A stretch of 11,470 nt of DNA from a bacterium. GTDB lineage: Bacteria; JAMORN01. Below the pieces are notes generated by a model. That model had not been told where the DNA came from. It did not search any database and was given only the letters and a program-made list of their open reading frames with translations. This document shows, piece by piece, positions 1-6,610 of this stretch. The stretch covers positions 1 through 11,470 of the forward strand of contig JAMORN010000047.1 of the NCBI GenBank assembly GCA_027063545.1, given 5' to 3'. A program made the position numbers and the translations under genes. Within the stretch, counting starts at the first letter, position 1, and every line of letters begins with the position of its first letter.

Positions 1-669
1 CTTTTCACCTACTAAATATAACTTATCATTATATAGAGAAATATATTTAACTACCCCAGATTTTAAGCCTTCTTTTCTTGTGATAAAATCAATATTTCCA
101 TTTTTGGTATTATATACCATTACACCTATTGCCTTAGGATACCATAATCCAATATAGAGATTATCTTTATATTTTACTAAAGAACTATTTACCACATCTG
201 TTATATATATTTTAGGCATTTCCTTAGAATACTTTTGCTGATATTTCTTTGCAAATTCCTTTATTTTAACTCTCTTTTCTACTTTAAAATTTTTTATATT
301 CACCTTTATTAAACCTTTATCTGCTGAAAAAATCCATATATAATCACCATCTTTTACATAACTTACACCAAAAGCATTAAAATTCTTTCTCAATAATAAA
401 GAAGCTTTATTATTTTCATCTACTTTATACTTGTTAATACTTCCATCCTTTGTCCCAAAAATCAAGTTTCCTTCATTATCTCCTTTGAAGATTGCAATAA
501 CATGATTCTCCCTTCTACTCATTGTAAGCTTTCCAGAAACAATATCATTATTATTCATCAAAGATGAATAAACCATCCATAATATTGGGAAAAGATTTAA
601 AAATACTACTATAAATGTTAGTATATTTAATATATAATGTGTGATCTTCTTTTTAACAGTGTAATCCAT
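1..669 (-). CDS. MalG-like sugar ABC permease with extracytoplasmic insertion (partial, 3' end outside window)
   Basis: An open frame of 223 codons runs from an ATG at 669 to the window edge with no stop. Residues 12-36 form a membrane helix with a MalG-type pattern (LNLFPILWMVYSSLM). In ordinary MalG permeases a short loop and five more helices follow. Here residues 40-223 are instead hydrophilic and beta-rich, with blade-like units at about 68-82 (NLIFGTKDGSINKYKV), 109-125, 169-188 and 215-223. These resemble beta-propeller repeats of the YVTN, PQQ or Reg_prop kind. The remaining permease helices and the EAA loop should lie beyond position 1. The gene starts 23 nt after the MalF-like permease gene, with purine-rich AAGGGG and GAGGG just upstream of the ATG. 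The permease role is inferred from helix 1 and operon position; the propeller is inferred from pattern only. Confidence 0.7.
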   Translation of the reverse strand, partial: MDYTVKKKITHYILNILTFIVVFLNLFPILWMVYSSLMNNNDIVSGKLTMSRRENHVIAIFKGDNEGNLIFGTKDGSINKYKVDENNKASLLLRKNFNAFGVSYVKDGDYIWIFSADKGLIKVNIKNFKVEKRVKIKEFAKKYQQKYSKEMPKIYITDVVNSSLVKYKDNLYIGLWYPKAIGVMVYNTKNGNIDFITRKEGLKSGVVKYISLYNDKLYLVGEK

Positions 670-692
670 ACACCCTCATCCCCTTTAACTTT

Positions 693-1697
693 TTATGTAG
701 TTAAACTTTCTCCAAATATCTTATACCATATTATTACCAATATAACCATTACAATCATCAATATAACAGAAGCTGCTGCACCTATACCAAAATGCATCCC
801 TATAAAAGCATTTCTAAATATATTTGTCATAAGTAAATCGCCATACTTTCCTGGAAATCCTCCACCATTACCAAACATCATTATTACTATATTAAATGAG
901 TATACATTATATATCATTCCAAATAATATCAATACAGCCCATACTGGCTTTAATAATGGAACTGTAATATGCCAAAATTTCTGCCATGCATTTGCTCCAT
1001 CTATATCTGCAGATTCATATACATCCTTACTAATATTTTGAAGCCCAGCTAATAGCATAAGCATAGAAAGAGGCCAAAATCTCCATATAGTAGGTATAAT
1101 TATGGCCCATAGTGTTAAAGGTCCATTTAACCAATCAGGTTTAGATGGCAATAAATGAAGAATATCTACCAAAATCACATTTATAATACCCTCATTTTTC
1201 AACCACATAAATCCCCATAAAAAACCTACAACATAAGTTGGAACTACCCAAGGAAATAAAAGGAGCGTTCTAGCAATAGAACGCCCCTTAAATTCTCTAT
1301 TTACAAGTAGTGCTACAATCATTCCAAAAATTATCTGTCCTGCTGTCACTAAAACAGCATACCAAAATGTATTTCTAATAGCATACATCAATCCATTTCT
1401 TATTATACTATTTTTATTAAACAATACCTCATAATAATTTTTAAAACCTACAAATGGAGCTGTCAAATAATTTGTTAAAGTATCCTTTTCTACATCTAAA
1501 AATGACATCCATATAGCCTGTAATATTGGCAATAAATGTATAATAAGCATCCCCATTATTGTTGGAAGTAAAAAGTAATATGCCATTTTATATTTTTTTG
1601 TCTTTTTAAAGGAATTTACAGCTATTATATATATAGCTACAACAGCAACAAGTACTAGAAGAATTCCACTTAAGTATACTAGTCCCTTTCCTGTCAT
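693..1697 (-). CDS. MalF-like sugar ABC transporter permease
   Basis: This is a 334-residue inner-membrane permease of the binding-protein-dependent sugar (CUT1-like) family; with its MalG-like partner it would form the translocation pore. About seven membrane helices are visible, near residues 7-27, 40-60, 108-132, 143-165, 195-218, 250-273 and 306-327. The first is an extra N-terminal helix ahead of the usual first helix (YYFLLPTIMGMLII). The EAA loop that docks on the ATPase is clear at about 228-250 (ESADIDGANAWQKFW, then PLLKP). The start has a good ribosome site, AGAGGG, 8 nt upstream. The gene lies 24 nt after the binding-protein gene and 23 nt before the next permease. The substrate cannot be read from sequence; no ATPase gene is in the window. 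A strong hairpin sits at codons about 137-146 (separate entry). Confidence 0.93.
   Translation of the reverse strand: MTGKGLVYLSGILLVLVAVVAIYIIAVNSFKKTKKYKMAYYFLLPTIMGMLIIHLLPILQAIWMSFLDVEKDTLTNYLTAPFVGFKNYYEVLFNKNSIIRNGLMYAIRNTFWYAVLVTAGQIIFGMIVALLVNREFKGRSIARTLLLFPWVVPTYVVGFLWGFMWLKNEGIINVILVDILHLLPSKPDWLNGPLTLWAIIIPTIWRFWPLSMLMLLAGLQNISKDVYESADIDGANAWQKFWHITVPLLKPVWAVLILFGMIYNVYSFNIVIMMFGNGGGFPGKYGDLLMTNIFRNAFIGMHFGIGAAASVILMIVMVILVIIWYKIFGESLTT
1260..1289 (-). other. Intragenic stem-loop, terminator-like, inside the MalF-like gene
   Basis: Read as minus-strand RNA, which is the sense strand of the gene, a 13-bp stem (AAGGGGCGTTCTA with TAGAACGCTCCTT, one G-U pair) closes a 4-nt loop UUGC and is followed by UUAUUU. 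The plus strand would carry an A-C mismatch at the G-U position, so the structure is best on the sense RNA. The arms are built from GGG, CGT, ACG and CTC codons, which are unusual next to the AGA, ACA and TTA that dominate nearby. It encodes part of the conserved KGRSIARTLL segment, so chance from protein constraint is possible. Confidence 0.55.
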
Positions 1698-1721
1698 AAT
1701 ATTTTCCCTCTTTATTTCTTA

Positions 1722-3185
1722 CTATTTTTTTGTTGTATTAGCTTTTGCTTCTACTTTATTTTGTTGTGCAGCCTTTAAAGAATCAATTATTGCCTTATGT
1801 TCTGGATGCTCTTTCAAATCTTTTGCTATTATATTCCTTATTCTATTTGCGGCATCTTTTAATATCTTTGCTATATCTTTTTTATTAATCTTATCATTAG
1901 GTGTTAATTTTATATATTCAAAAATATCACCAAAAGATACTGTTAATACACTTGTTTCTATTTCAGCCCAATATGGAACACTAGGATAAGCTTTTCCATA
2001 TTCTGTCATTTCTTTAAATACTCTTCTTATAGGATCATCTGTAAAGTATGGATCATTAAATGCAGCTTTATATGCTGGCAATAATCCACATTTTTGGAAA
2101 TATCCTATTTGGGCATCTATATCTGTTGTTAAAAATTTTAAGAGTTTTTTAGCTTCTTCAGGATGTTTTGTAGATTTGAATATAGCTAAATTAGATCCTC
2201 CCAAGAACAATATCCTTCCTGCAGGACCTGCTGGTGGTAATGCTACACCATAATTTTTTGCTCCTATTGTATTTGAAGCACCACCTTGTTCTGGCGGCTT
2301 ATTTAAATAGATATATTTACTTGTTGGCTCAAACCATGTAGCAATTCTTCCTTGATCAAATTCTACAGAAAGTTGAGCAGTATTCTTTTCCAAATAATCC
2401 TTAGGCATTAATCCATCTTTAACAAAAGATATATAATACATAACCCCTTTTAATGTTTGAGGAGAATCTAACAAAACACTATCACCATATTCAGAAATTA
2501 TATCTCCACCTGCCATCCAAATCCATGGAGCTAAATTATGAACGACATTCCAGTCATTTTTACCAGGATAACCTATAGGTGCTACTTTTTGTCCATCTAT
2601 TACTAAATTAGCCTTTTTAATTTTTTCTAAAGCCTTTTTAAATCCTTCCCAATCCTTTATATCATCTAATTTTATTCCAACCTTTTCAAATACATCCTTT
2701 CTATAGTATAATGGTCTTACATCAACTATCCATGGTAATGATGTTACATGTTTTGAGAAAACAGGCTTTGCATATGTCCATAATCCCTTTACAAAAGCAC
2801 TTTCTCCACCCACTTCTTTTGCTAAATCATCTAAAGGTAGTAAAGCATTCATTCCTGTAATTAAAGATGTCCATGTTGTACCAAGTTGGACTAAATCTGG
2901 GGCATCTCCACTAGTTGCTGCTGTTGTAATTTTTGTCCATGCAGCTCCCCAGTCTAAAACTTCTACTTTCACTTTTATATTAGGATTTTCTTCTAAAAAT
3001 GGTTTTAATATCTCATTCAAATCCTCAGCAGGTTTACTAGAATTAGGCATTATCCAGATTCTTAATTGAACCTGTTGAGATTCATTAGATTTTGTTTTTT
3101 GTTGATTCTTATTCTTAGAACAAGATACAAATATAGATGATACTAAAAATATTAATGTCAGTATTAACAAGCTAACTTTTTTCAT
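1722..3185 (-). CDS. Sugar ABC transporter substrate-binding lipoprotein
   Basis: This is a 487-residue extracellular solute-binding protein of the SBP_bac_1 type that would capture a sugar or related solute for the two downstream permeases. The N-terminus is a lipoprotein signal: MKK, a hydrophobic stretch at 4-20, and Cys22 in FVSC. Phe at -3 is looser than the standard Leu lipobox. A Gln/Ser/Lys-rich linker (23-40) precedes the mature fold, which begins at VQLRIWIMP. Family hallmarks include GDAPDLVQ (93-100), the Trp/Tyr-rich core, and the GVALPPAG to LGGSNLAIFKSTKHPEEAKKL segment (313-348). Residues about 435-487 form a charged helical tail ending in a Lys/Ala/Asn-rich stretch. It has the strongest ribosome site in the window (AAAGGAGGAGA, 3188-3198). 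It is first in its operon, 102 nt after the GGDEF gene. The substrate is not assignable. Confidence 0.92.
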   Translation of the reverse strand: MKKVSLLILTLIFLVSSIFVSCSKNKNQQKTKSNESQQVQLRIWIMPNSSKPAEDLNEILKPFLEENPNIKVKVEVLDWGAAWTKITTAATSGDAPDLVQLGTTWTSLITGMNALLPLDDLAKEVGGESAFVKGLWTYAKPVFSKHVTSLPWIVDVRPLYYRKDVFEKVGIKLDDIKDWEGFKKALEKIKKANLVIDGQKVAPIGYPGKNDWNVVHNLAPWIWMAGGDIISEYGDSVLLDSPQTLKGVMYYISFVKDGLMPKDYLEKNTAQLSVEFDQGRIATWFEPTSKYIYLNKPPEQGGASNTIGAKNYGVALPPAGPAGRILFLGGSNLAIFKSTKHPEEAKKLLKFLTTDIDAQIGYFQKCGLLPAYKAAFNDPYFTDDPIRRVFKEMTEYGKAYPSVPYWAEIETSVLTVSFGDIFEYIKLTPNDKINKKDIAKILKDAANRIRNIIAKDLKEHPEHKAIIDSLKAAQQNKVEAKANTTKK

Positions 3186-3210
3186 ATTCTCCTCCTTTTA
3201 ACTTTATATC

Positions 3211-3228
3211 AATTTAAGGGTTTAAATT
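3211..3228. promoter_or_regulatory. Inverted repeat in leader of binding-protein gene
   Basis: AATTTAA, four bases GGGT, then TTAAATT: a perfect 7-bp inverted repeat centred about 34 bases upstream of the ATG at 3185 and just ahead of its ribosome site. It could be an operator for a sugar-responsive repressor or a weak mRNA hairpin. In DNA this AT-rich such repeats arise by chance, so the call is tentative. Confidence 0.25.
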
Positions 3229-3287
3229 CCTAGTTCAGATAAAAAAATAATATTTTTTAAAGTGTAATCAAAAAATAAATATATATA

Positions 3288-4577
3288 TTAAATAACTATT
3301 TTATTTTTCCCTTCTCTTTTAGCCTTATATAATTTCTCATCTACAGATAAAAAATAAGAAGTTATATCTCCTTCTTCTATAAACTCTGATAAATCTGATA
3401 TACCTGCTGAAAATGTTAATTTAAATAAATGTTCCTTATCTTTCAAATATTCTTTTATTTTGAATTTTATTCTTGGAATTATAGATTCTAATACCATTTC
3501 CTTCGTGGCATTTAAACATATTATAACAAACTCATCTCCTCCATATCTATATACTATATCTGATTTTCTTACCGATTCTAAAAGACTCCTCCCCACTATT
3601 TTTAATACTTCATCTCCTACAAGATGACCATAATTATCATTAATTGTTTTAAAATTATCTATATCTATTATAGCTATAGATAAGGAAGTCTTTAATCGTA
3701 TAGCATTAGCAATCATTTTTTTAAGCATTTCTTCTCCATATCTTCTATTATATACTCCTGTTAAAGGATCTGCAATAGCAAGTTTAATATTAACTTCATT
3801 CTTCTTTACTAACTCTATATAAGAAGACACAATTTCTCTTAAGTATTTTAAATCCAATTGAAAATCTGAAGAAAAATATATTGTTACTTTATCTCTATCT
3901 TTTAAAATAATTTCACATTTAGAACAAAATTTACTATTCTTTAAATTTTCATCTCCTATTTTATATATTTCCTTATTGCCCAGTATATAAAATACTCCTT
4001 CAATATATAATACATCAACAATTTGATTTAGAATAAAAAATAGACTCTGTAAATAATTATATAAACTTTCCTTATTTAAATCCTCTAATAAATCTTCCCA
4101 AAATTTTCTTAATGTATTTTCTAAAAGTATAGTTGAAAATACTTCAAATATCTTGTAGTAATTAACTGTCACATTTATTAAACTATGTTGTTTCGCATAA
4201 TTTTTATAATAAGTCAATATTTCTTTTGTAGTCTGTTCATCTTCTTTATCTATATTTTCAAATAACTTAATCCCTAAATACGAAGAATACAATCTAACAT
4301 CTTTAGAAAAAGAATCGTTTGATACAAGGGAAAATGGGATAATTTGCTCTATTTCAGATATTATAAGAAAAATTTTAAATATTTCATTTTTATATAATGG
4401 ATTATATTCGACTAAAAATCCTCCAAAATTGTGTTTTAAAATATATTCTATAACTTTTTTATCCAATAAAGAAGAATCTTTTTCTAATTTAAAAAAGCAC
4501 CATTGGATATTATTATCTTCTAAGTTTTTAAACTTGTTGACAAATCTATCATTATAATATAATACTACTACTTTCAT
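3288..4577 (-). CDS. Diguanylate cyclase (GGDEF) with uncharacterised N-terminal sensor half
   Basis: This 429-residue cytoplasmic protein should make cyclic di-GMP from two GTP. The C-terminal GGDEF domain (about 266-429) is complete: DPLTGVYNRR at 270-279, DIDNFKTIND at 305-314, the catalytic GGDEF at 346-350, and the SAGISD and YKAKREGKN motifs. An RKSD at 337-340, five residues ahead of GGDEF, matches the RxxD inhibitory product-binding I-site. The N-terminal 265 residues match nothing I recognise firmly. Residues 1-108 alternate strands and helices like a receiver domain, but no phosphoacceptor Asp is evident at the third strand (GGFLVEYNP). A helical region (110-190) and a small beta-rich region (190-240) containing a CSKC pair (218-221) follow. 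No membrane helix is seen. It lies 74 nt downstream of the EAL-HDOD gene, so the two may be cotranscribed. The ribosome site is modest (GGAAAAG). Confidence 0.92.
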   Translation of the reverse strand: MKVVVLYYNDRFVNKFKNLEDNNIQWCFFKLEKDSSLLDKKVIEYILKHNFGGFLVEYNPLYKNEIFKIFLIISEIEQIIPFSLVSNDSFSKDVRLYSSYLGIKLFENIDKEDEQTTKEILTYYKNYAKQHSLINVTVNYYKIFEVFSTILLENTLRKFWEDLLEDLNKESLYNYLQSLFFILNQIVDVLYIEGVFYILGNKEIYKIGDENLKNSKFCSKCEIILKDRDKVTIYFSSDFQLDLKYLREIVSSYIELVKKNEVNIKLAIADPLTGVYNRRYGEEMLKKMIANAIRLKTSLSIAIIDIDNFKTINDNYGHLVGDEVLKIVGRSLLESVRKSDIVYRYGGDEFVIICLNATKEMVLESIIPRIKFKIKEYLKDKEHLFKLTFSAGISDLSEFIEEGDITSYFLSVDEKLYKAKREGKNKIVI

Positions 4578-4651
4578 AACTTTTCCAATATTAAGTTTAA
4601 ATATTTATATTAAATAAATCAAGGGAAAAATTAAGAGTTTTAAAGTTTATT

Positions 4652-5953
4652 TTACTCCTGAGTAGCTTTGAATGCTTCATCAGCCCATTCTAACGAAGAG
4701 ATGTAATATTGAGAAACATCATCTAAAGAAATATTTGTACCATTTAGAATTTCTTCTAAAACATCTATTTTCTGTTCTTCATATAATAGTATAATATTTA
4801 ATACAACCCCATATTCATTTTTAGAATTTTTAATTAAAGCATTTTTAATTTCATCATCCAAAGGAATGTCTCCTAATATTTCTTCCTTTGGCTTATCTAA
4901 AATAACATCTATTAAAGAAAATAATCCCATTAAAAAGAACTTTTCCTTCATATCGGAGAATCCTAACTTCTCTGCTAATAATTCTGCGAATTTTGCTCTA
5001 AGAAGGGATAAACGTAGTACTTCTGAAGGTTTATCTGAAGCTAAAGTAGCAAAAATAGTAACTGTTACCCAACGTTTTATTTCTTTATCGCCTAATAATA
5101 CTAAAGCAGTCTTTATTGAATCAATTTCTCTTGTTAATCCAAAGAATGCAGAATTGATATATTTTAATAGTTTATAACTTAATGCTAAATCTCTTTTTAT
5201 GATATCTTCTAGCTTTTTATAATCTAACTCTGGGGAATGAATCTCTTTTAATATTTGTAAATAATTTAACTTATTTCCCTCTATATCTTTAGCAGCTATT
5301 ATTAATGGTCTAGAAAAGAAATTACCAGAAAATAAAGAAAAACTTAAAGATTTAGCTTTTTCAAAATCCTCTCTACTATTTAAATTATCAGCAATAGCCT
5401 CAATACCATAATCAAAAACTGTAGTCAAAATATTCTTTATTTCATCTTCACTATTTCTTAAAAAATCTATCTTCACCATATTAGCAGCTGCCAAAAGAGG
5501 AGAAGCTAATCCTGAAAAATTAAAATTATCTAACACTATAATATAACCACTATTATGTAGACGATTTACAGCTATCCTATATTCATCATCTACATCTTTA
5601 GACAAATATTGTTCTATAAGTATACCTATATAATTCTTAGGTAAGGTATATATAAAATCTGATTTTAAAAGATTTTTAGTGAATTTTATGAGCCCCCTTT
5701 TATTATTTATGGCTTTTTTTAATCCTATAAGGGAAAAAATATTATTTATACCTATTATTGTTCCCTTATCCTTTTCTGTATAACCAGAACTTTCTAAATC
5801 CTCAAGAGTAGGAAAATCTTCAACATCTTCTTTGAACTCTTCTTTAGAAAAAAAAGAGAAATCTTTAGGTGATGTCCTAAAGATTAATTCATAAGCAAAA
5901 ACATCCAAATCTACTGAAAATATAGGCTTTCTAAATAACACAAAATTTTTCAT
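4652..5953 (-). CDS. EAL-HDOD protein with degenerate EAL domain
   Basis: A 433-residue cytoplasmic signalling protein with the YuxH/CdgJ architecture: EAL-like domain (about 1-222) followed by HDOD (about 228-433). The opening RKPIFSVDLDVFAYELIFR follows the family pattern. The EAL signature is ELI (22-24), the DDFG-type motif is LDNF (141-144), and the AEKVE-type motif reads AIADNLNS (186-193). Key metal and catalytic acids are therefore missing and phosphodiesterase activity is unlikely. GNFFSRP (210-216) keeps the domain's closing motif. An acidic insertion (about 36-62) is extra. HDOD hallmarks are RDLALSYKLLKYINSAFFG (254-272) and ALVLLGDKEIKRW (283-295). Proteins of this type bind partners in c-di-GMP-linked motility or stress regulation. 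No Shine-Dalgarno is visible before the ATG, so a different start or weak initiation is possible. Confidence 0.9.
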   Translation of the reverse strand: MKNFVLFRKPIFSVDLDVFAYELIFRTSPKDFSFFSKEEFKEDVEDFPTLEDLESSGYTEKDKGTIIGINNIFSLIGLKKAINNKRGLIKFTKNLLKSDFIYTLPKNYIGILIEQYLSKDVDDEYRIAVNRLHNSGYIIVLDNFNFSGLASPLLAAANMVKIDFLRNSEDEIKNILTTVFDYGIEAIADNLNSREDFEKAKSLSFSLFSGNFFSRPLIIAAKDIEGNKLNYLQILKEIHSPELDYKKLEDIIKRDLALSYKLLKYINSAFFGLTREIDSIKTALVLLGDKEIKRWVTVTIFATLASDKPSEVLRLSLLRAKFAELLAEKLGFSDMKEKFFLMGLFSLIDVILDKPKEEILGDIPLDDEIKNALIKNSKNEYGVVLNIILLYEEQKIDVLEEILNGTNISLDDVSQYYISSLEWADEAFKATQE

Positions 5954-6032
5954 ATTATTAAATTAAATGTTTTACATATTGCTTATCAACAATAATATTA
6001 GAAGAAAATAATATTTCTTTAACAAAATTATA

Positions 6033-6106
6033 CGGGGACGACGGGGCTCGAACCCGCAACTTCCGGCGTGACAGGCCGGTGCTCTAACCAGTTGAACTAC
6101 GCCCCC
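6033..6106 (-). tRNA. tRNA-Asp (GTC)
   Basis: The minus strand folds into a full cloverleaf. The acceptor arm is GGGGGCG with CGTCCCC (one G-U), followed by discriminator G, typical of tRNA-Asp. The anticodon stem is CCGGC/GCCGG around loop CTGTCAC, giving anticodon GTC. The T arm contains GGTTCGAGCC. The 3' CCA is not encoded. It lies 15 nt downstream of tRNA-Val. Confidence 0.97.
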
Positions 6107-6121
6107 GAATATTTGAAATAA

Positions 6122-6196
6122 TGGGCGATAGAGGACTCGAACCTCTGACCCCCTGCTTGTAAGGCAGGTGCTCTAAACCAACTGAGCTAATCGCCC
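6122..6196 (-). tRNA. tRNA-Val (TAC)
   Basis: The minus strand gives acceptor arm GGGCGAT with ATCGCCC and discriminator A, D arm GCTCAGTTGGTTTAGAGC, anticodon stem CCTGC/GCAGG around CTTACAA (anticodon TAC), and a T arm with GGTTCGAGTCC. No CCA is encoded. Its 5' end lies 4 nt after the stop codon of the small membrane-protein gene, so RNase P must cut it out if they share a transcript. Confidence 0.97.
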
Positions 6197-6200
6197 ATTA

Positions 6201-6431
6201 TTAGTTTTCTTTCTTTTTATACAAAAGACCTATAGGAATCAACACTAAATATCCTACCACAAACAAAATAGGGGCAACATTCAAAGCTAATGGGTTATCC
6301 CAATTATCTTTAGTAAAATACAAAATTAAATAACCTAATACTATTGAAAGAACCCCACTTAAAATTAAATAAAAATTAACTTTTGTATAAACTTTTTTTC
6401 CTTCCATTTTCTTTTCTCTTAATTCATTCAA
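6201..6431 (-). CDS. Small two-helix membrane protein (DUF3098-like)
   Basis: A 76-residue protein of unknown function. A basic N-terminus (1-18) precedes helix 1 (about 20-39, FYLILSGVLSIVLGYLILYF). A short polar loop with DNWDNPLALN leads to helix 2 (about 51-70, VAPILFVVGYLVLIPIGLLY) and a KKKEN tail, so both ends are probably cytoplasmic. The size, two helices and the APIL...GY pattern recall the DUF3098 family, by resemblance only. The ATG at 6431 has no clear ribosome site and would sit very near the predicted transcription start. Met9 (6407), preceded by AAGAGAAAAG, is an alternative start giving 68 residues. The stop is 4 nt before tRNA-Val. Base composition and the good hydropathy pattern support a real gene. 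Confidence 0.75.
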   Translation of the reverse strand: MNELREKKMEGKKVYTKVNFYLILSGVLSIVLGYLILYFTKDNWDNPLALNVAPILFVVGYLVLIPIGLLYKKKEN

Positions 6432-6443
6432 TATCCGATTTAG

Positions 6444-6472
6444 AAAATAATTTTATTTAATCAAAAAGTCAA
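6444..6472 (-). promoter_or_regulatory. Predicted promoter for membrane-protein/tRNA unit
   Basis: On the minus strand TTGACT (6472-6467) is followed after 17 bases by TATTTT (6449-6444), a plausible sigma-70-type pair. Transcription would start near 6437 and read the small membrane-protein gene, tRNA-Val and tRNA-Asp. The -10 box is only a fair match. Confidence 0.45.
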
Positions 6473-6537
6473 GATTTTTAATAAAAATATTCTAAAAAAA
6501 ATAAAGTTGTATTTTTTACAATTTATCTCTTGACTTT
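6465..6537. repeat. Perfect 10-bp inverted repeat carrying both -35 boxes
   Basis: AAAGTCAAGA at 6465-6474 and its exact complement TCTTGACTTT at 6528-6537 face each other across 53 bases. Each arm contains a TTGACT -35-like box pointing outward, one toward the tRNA unit and one toward mraZ. The symmetry may simply be two similar promoters back to back, or a shared regulator site. Confidence 0.6.
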
Positions 6538-6558
6538 GTATATATAATTTTATTTTTT
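6530..6558 (+). promoter_or_regulatory. Predicted promoter of the mraZ-led division cluster
   Basis: TTGACT at 6530-6535 is a strong -35 match. No perfect -10 sits at 17 bases: TATTTT at 6551-6556 is 15 bases away, while a perfect TATAAT at 6543-6548 is only 7 bases away and lacks its own -35. The start would fall near 6555-6566, just ahead of the MraZ-type boxes. Confidence 0.4.
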
Positions 6559-6563
6559 ATATC

Positions 6564-6610
6564 CTAGTGGTAAAAAGTGGTAAAATATGCAAAAAAGTGG
6601 TTATATATGG
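6564..6610 (+). promoter_or_regulatory. MraZ-type operator: 10-bp-periodic GTGG boxes
   Basis: CTAGTGG (6564-6570), AAAGTGG (6574-6580) and AAAGTGG (6594-6600) all lie on the same 10-bp phase. Weaker members fill the phase at 6584-6590 (AATATGC) and 6604-6610 (TATATGG). MraZ is known to bind direct repeats one helical turn apart upstream of its own gene: TGGGN repeats in Escherichia coli and AAAGTG-type repeats in mollicutes. The array covers the predicted leader and reaches the mraZ ATG at 6607. The box at 6594-6600 lies where the ribosome site should be, so bound MraZ could block transcription and the leader could affect translation. Confidence 0.72.

Noticed and set aside
637-1041. 134-codon plus-strand open frame
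   Set aside because: It lies antisense to the MalF-like permease, with no protein-like domain pattern; the permease frame is clearly the real one.
1262-1287. LexA/SOS-type operator reading of the GTTCT...AGAAC repeat
   Set aside because: The half-sites are in the order GTTC-GAAC with 8 bases between, not GAAC-N4-GTTC, and the site is deep inside a coding region.
3243-3271. Promoter for the binding-protein gene (TTGATT with TATTAT on the minus strand)
   Set aside because: The boxes are only 13 bases apart and similar AT-rich matches are everywhere in this interval, so I cannot support a specific site.
4866-5177. 103-codon plus-strand open frame
   Set aside because: It is antisense to the HDOD region of the EAL-HDOD gene, with no recognisable motif or ribosome site.
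6008-6025. AT-only hairpin after tRNA-Asp as a possible terminator
   Set aside because: The AAGAAA/TTTCTT stem has almost no GC pairs and no proper U-tract; such pairs are expected by chance in this DNA.
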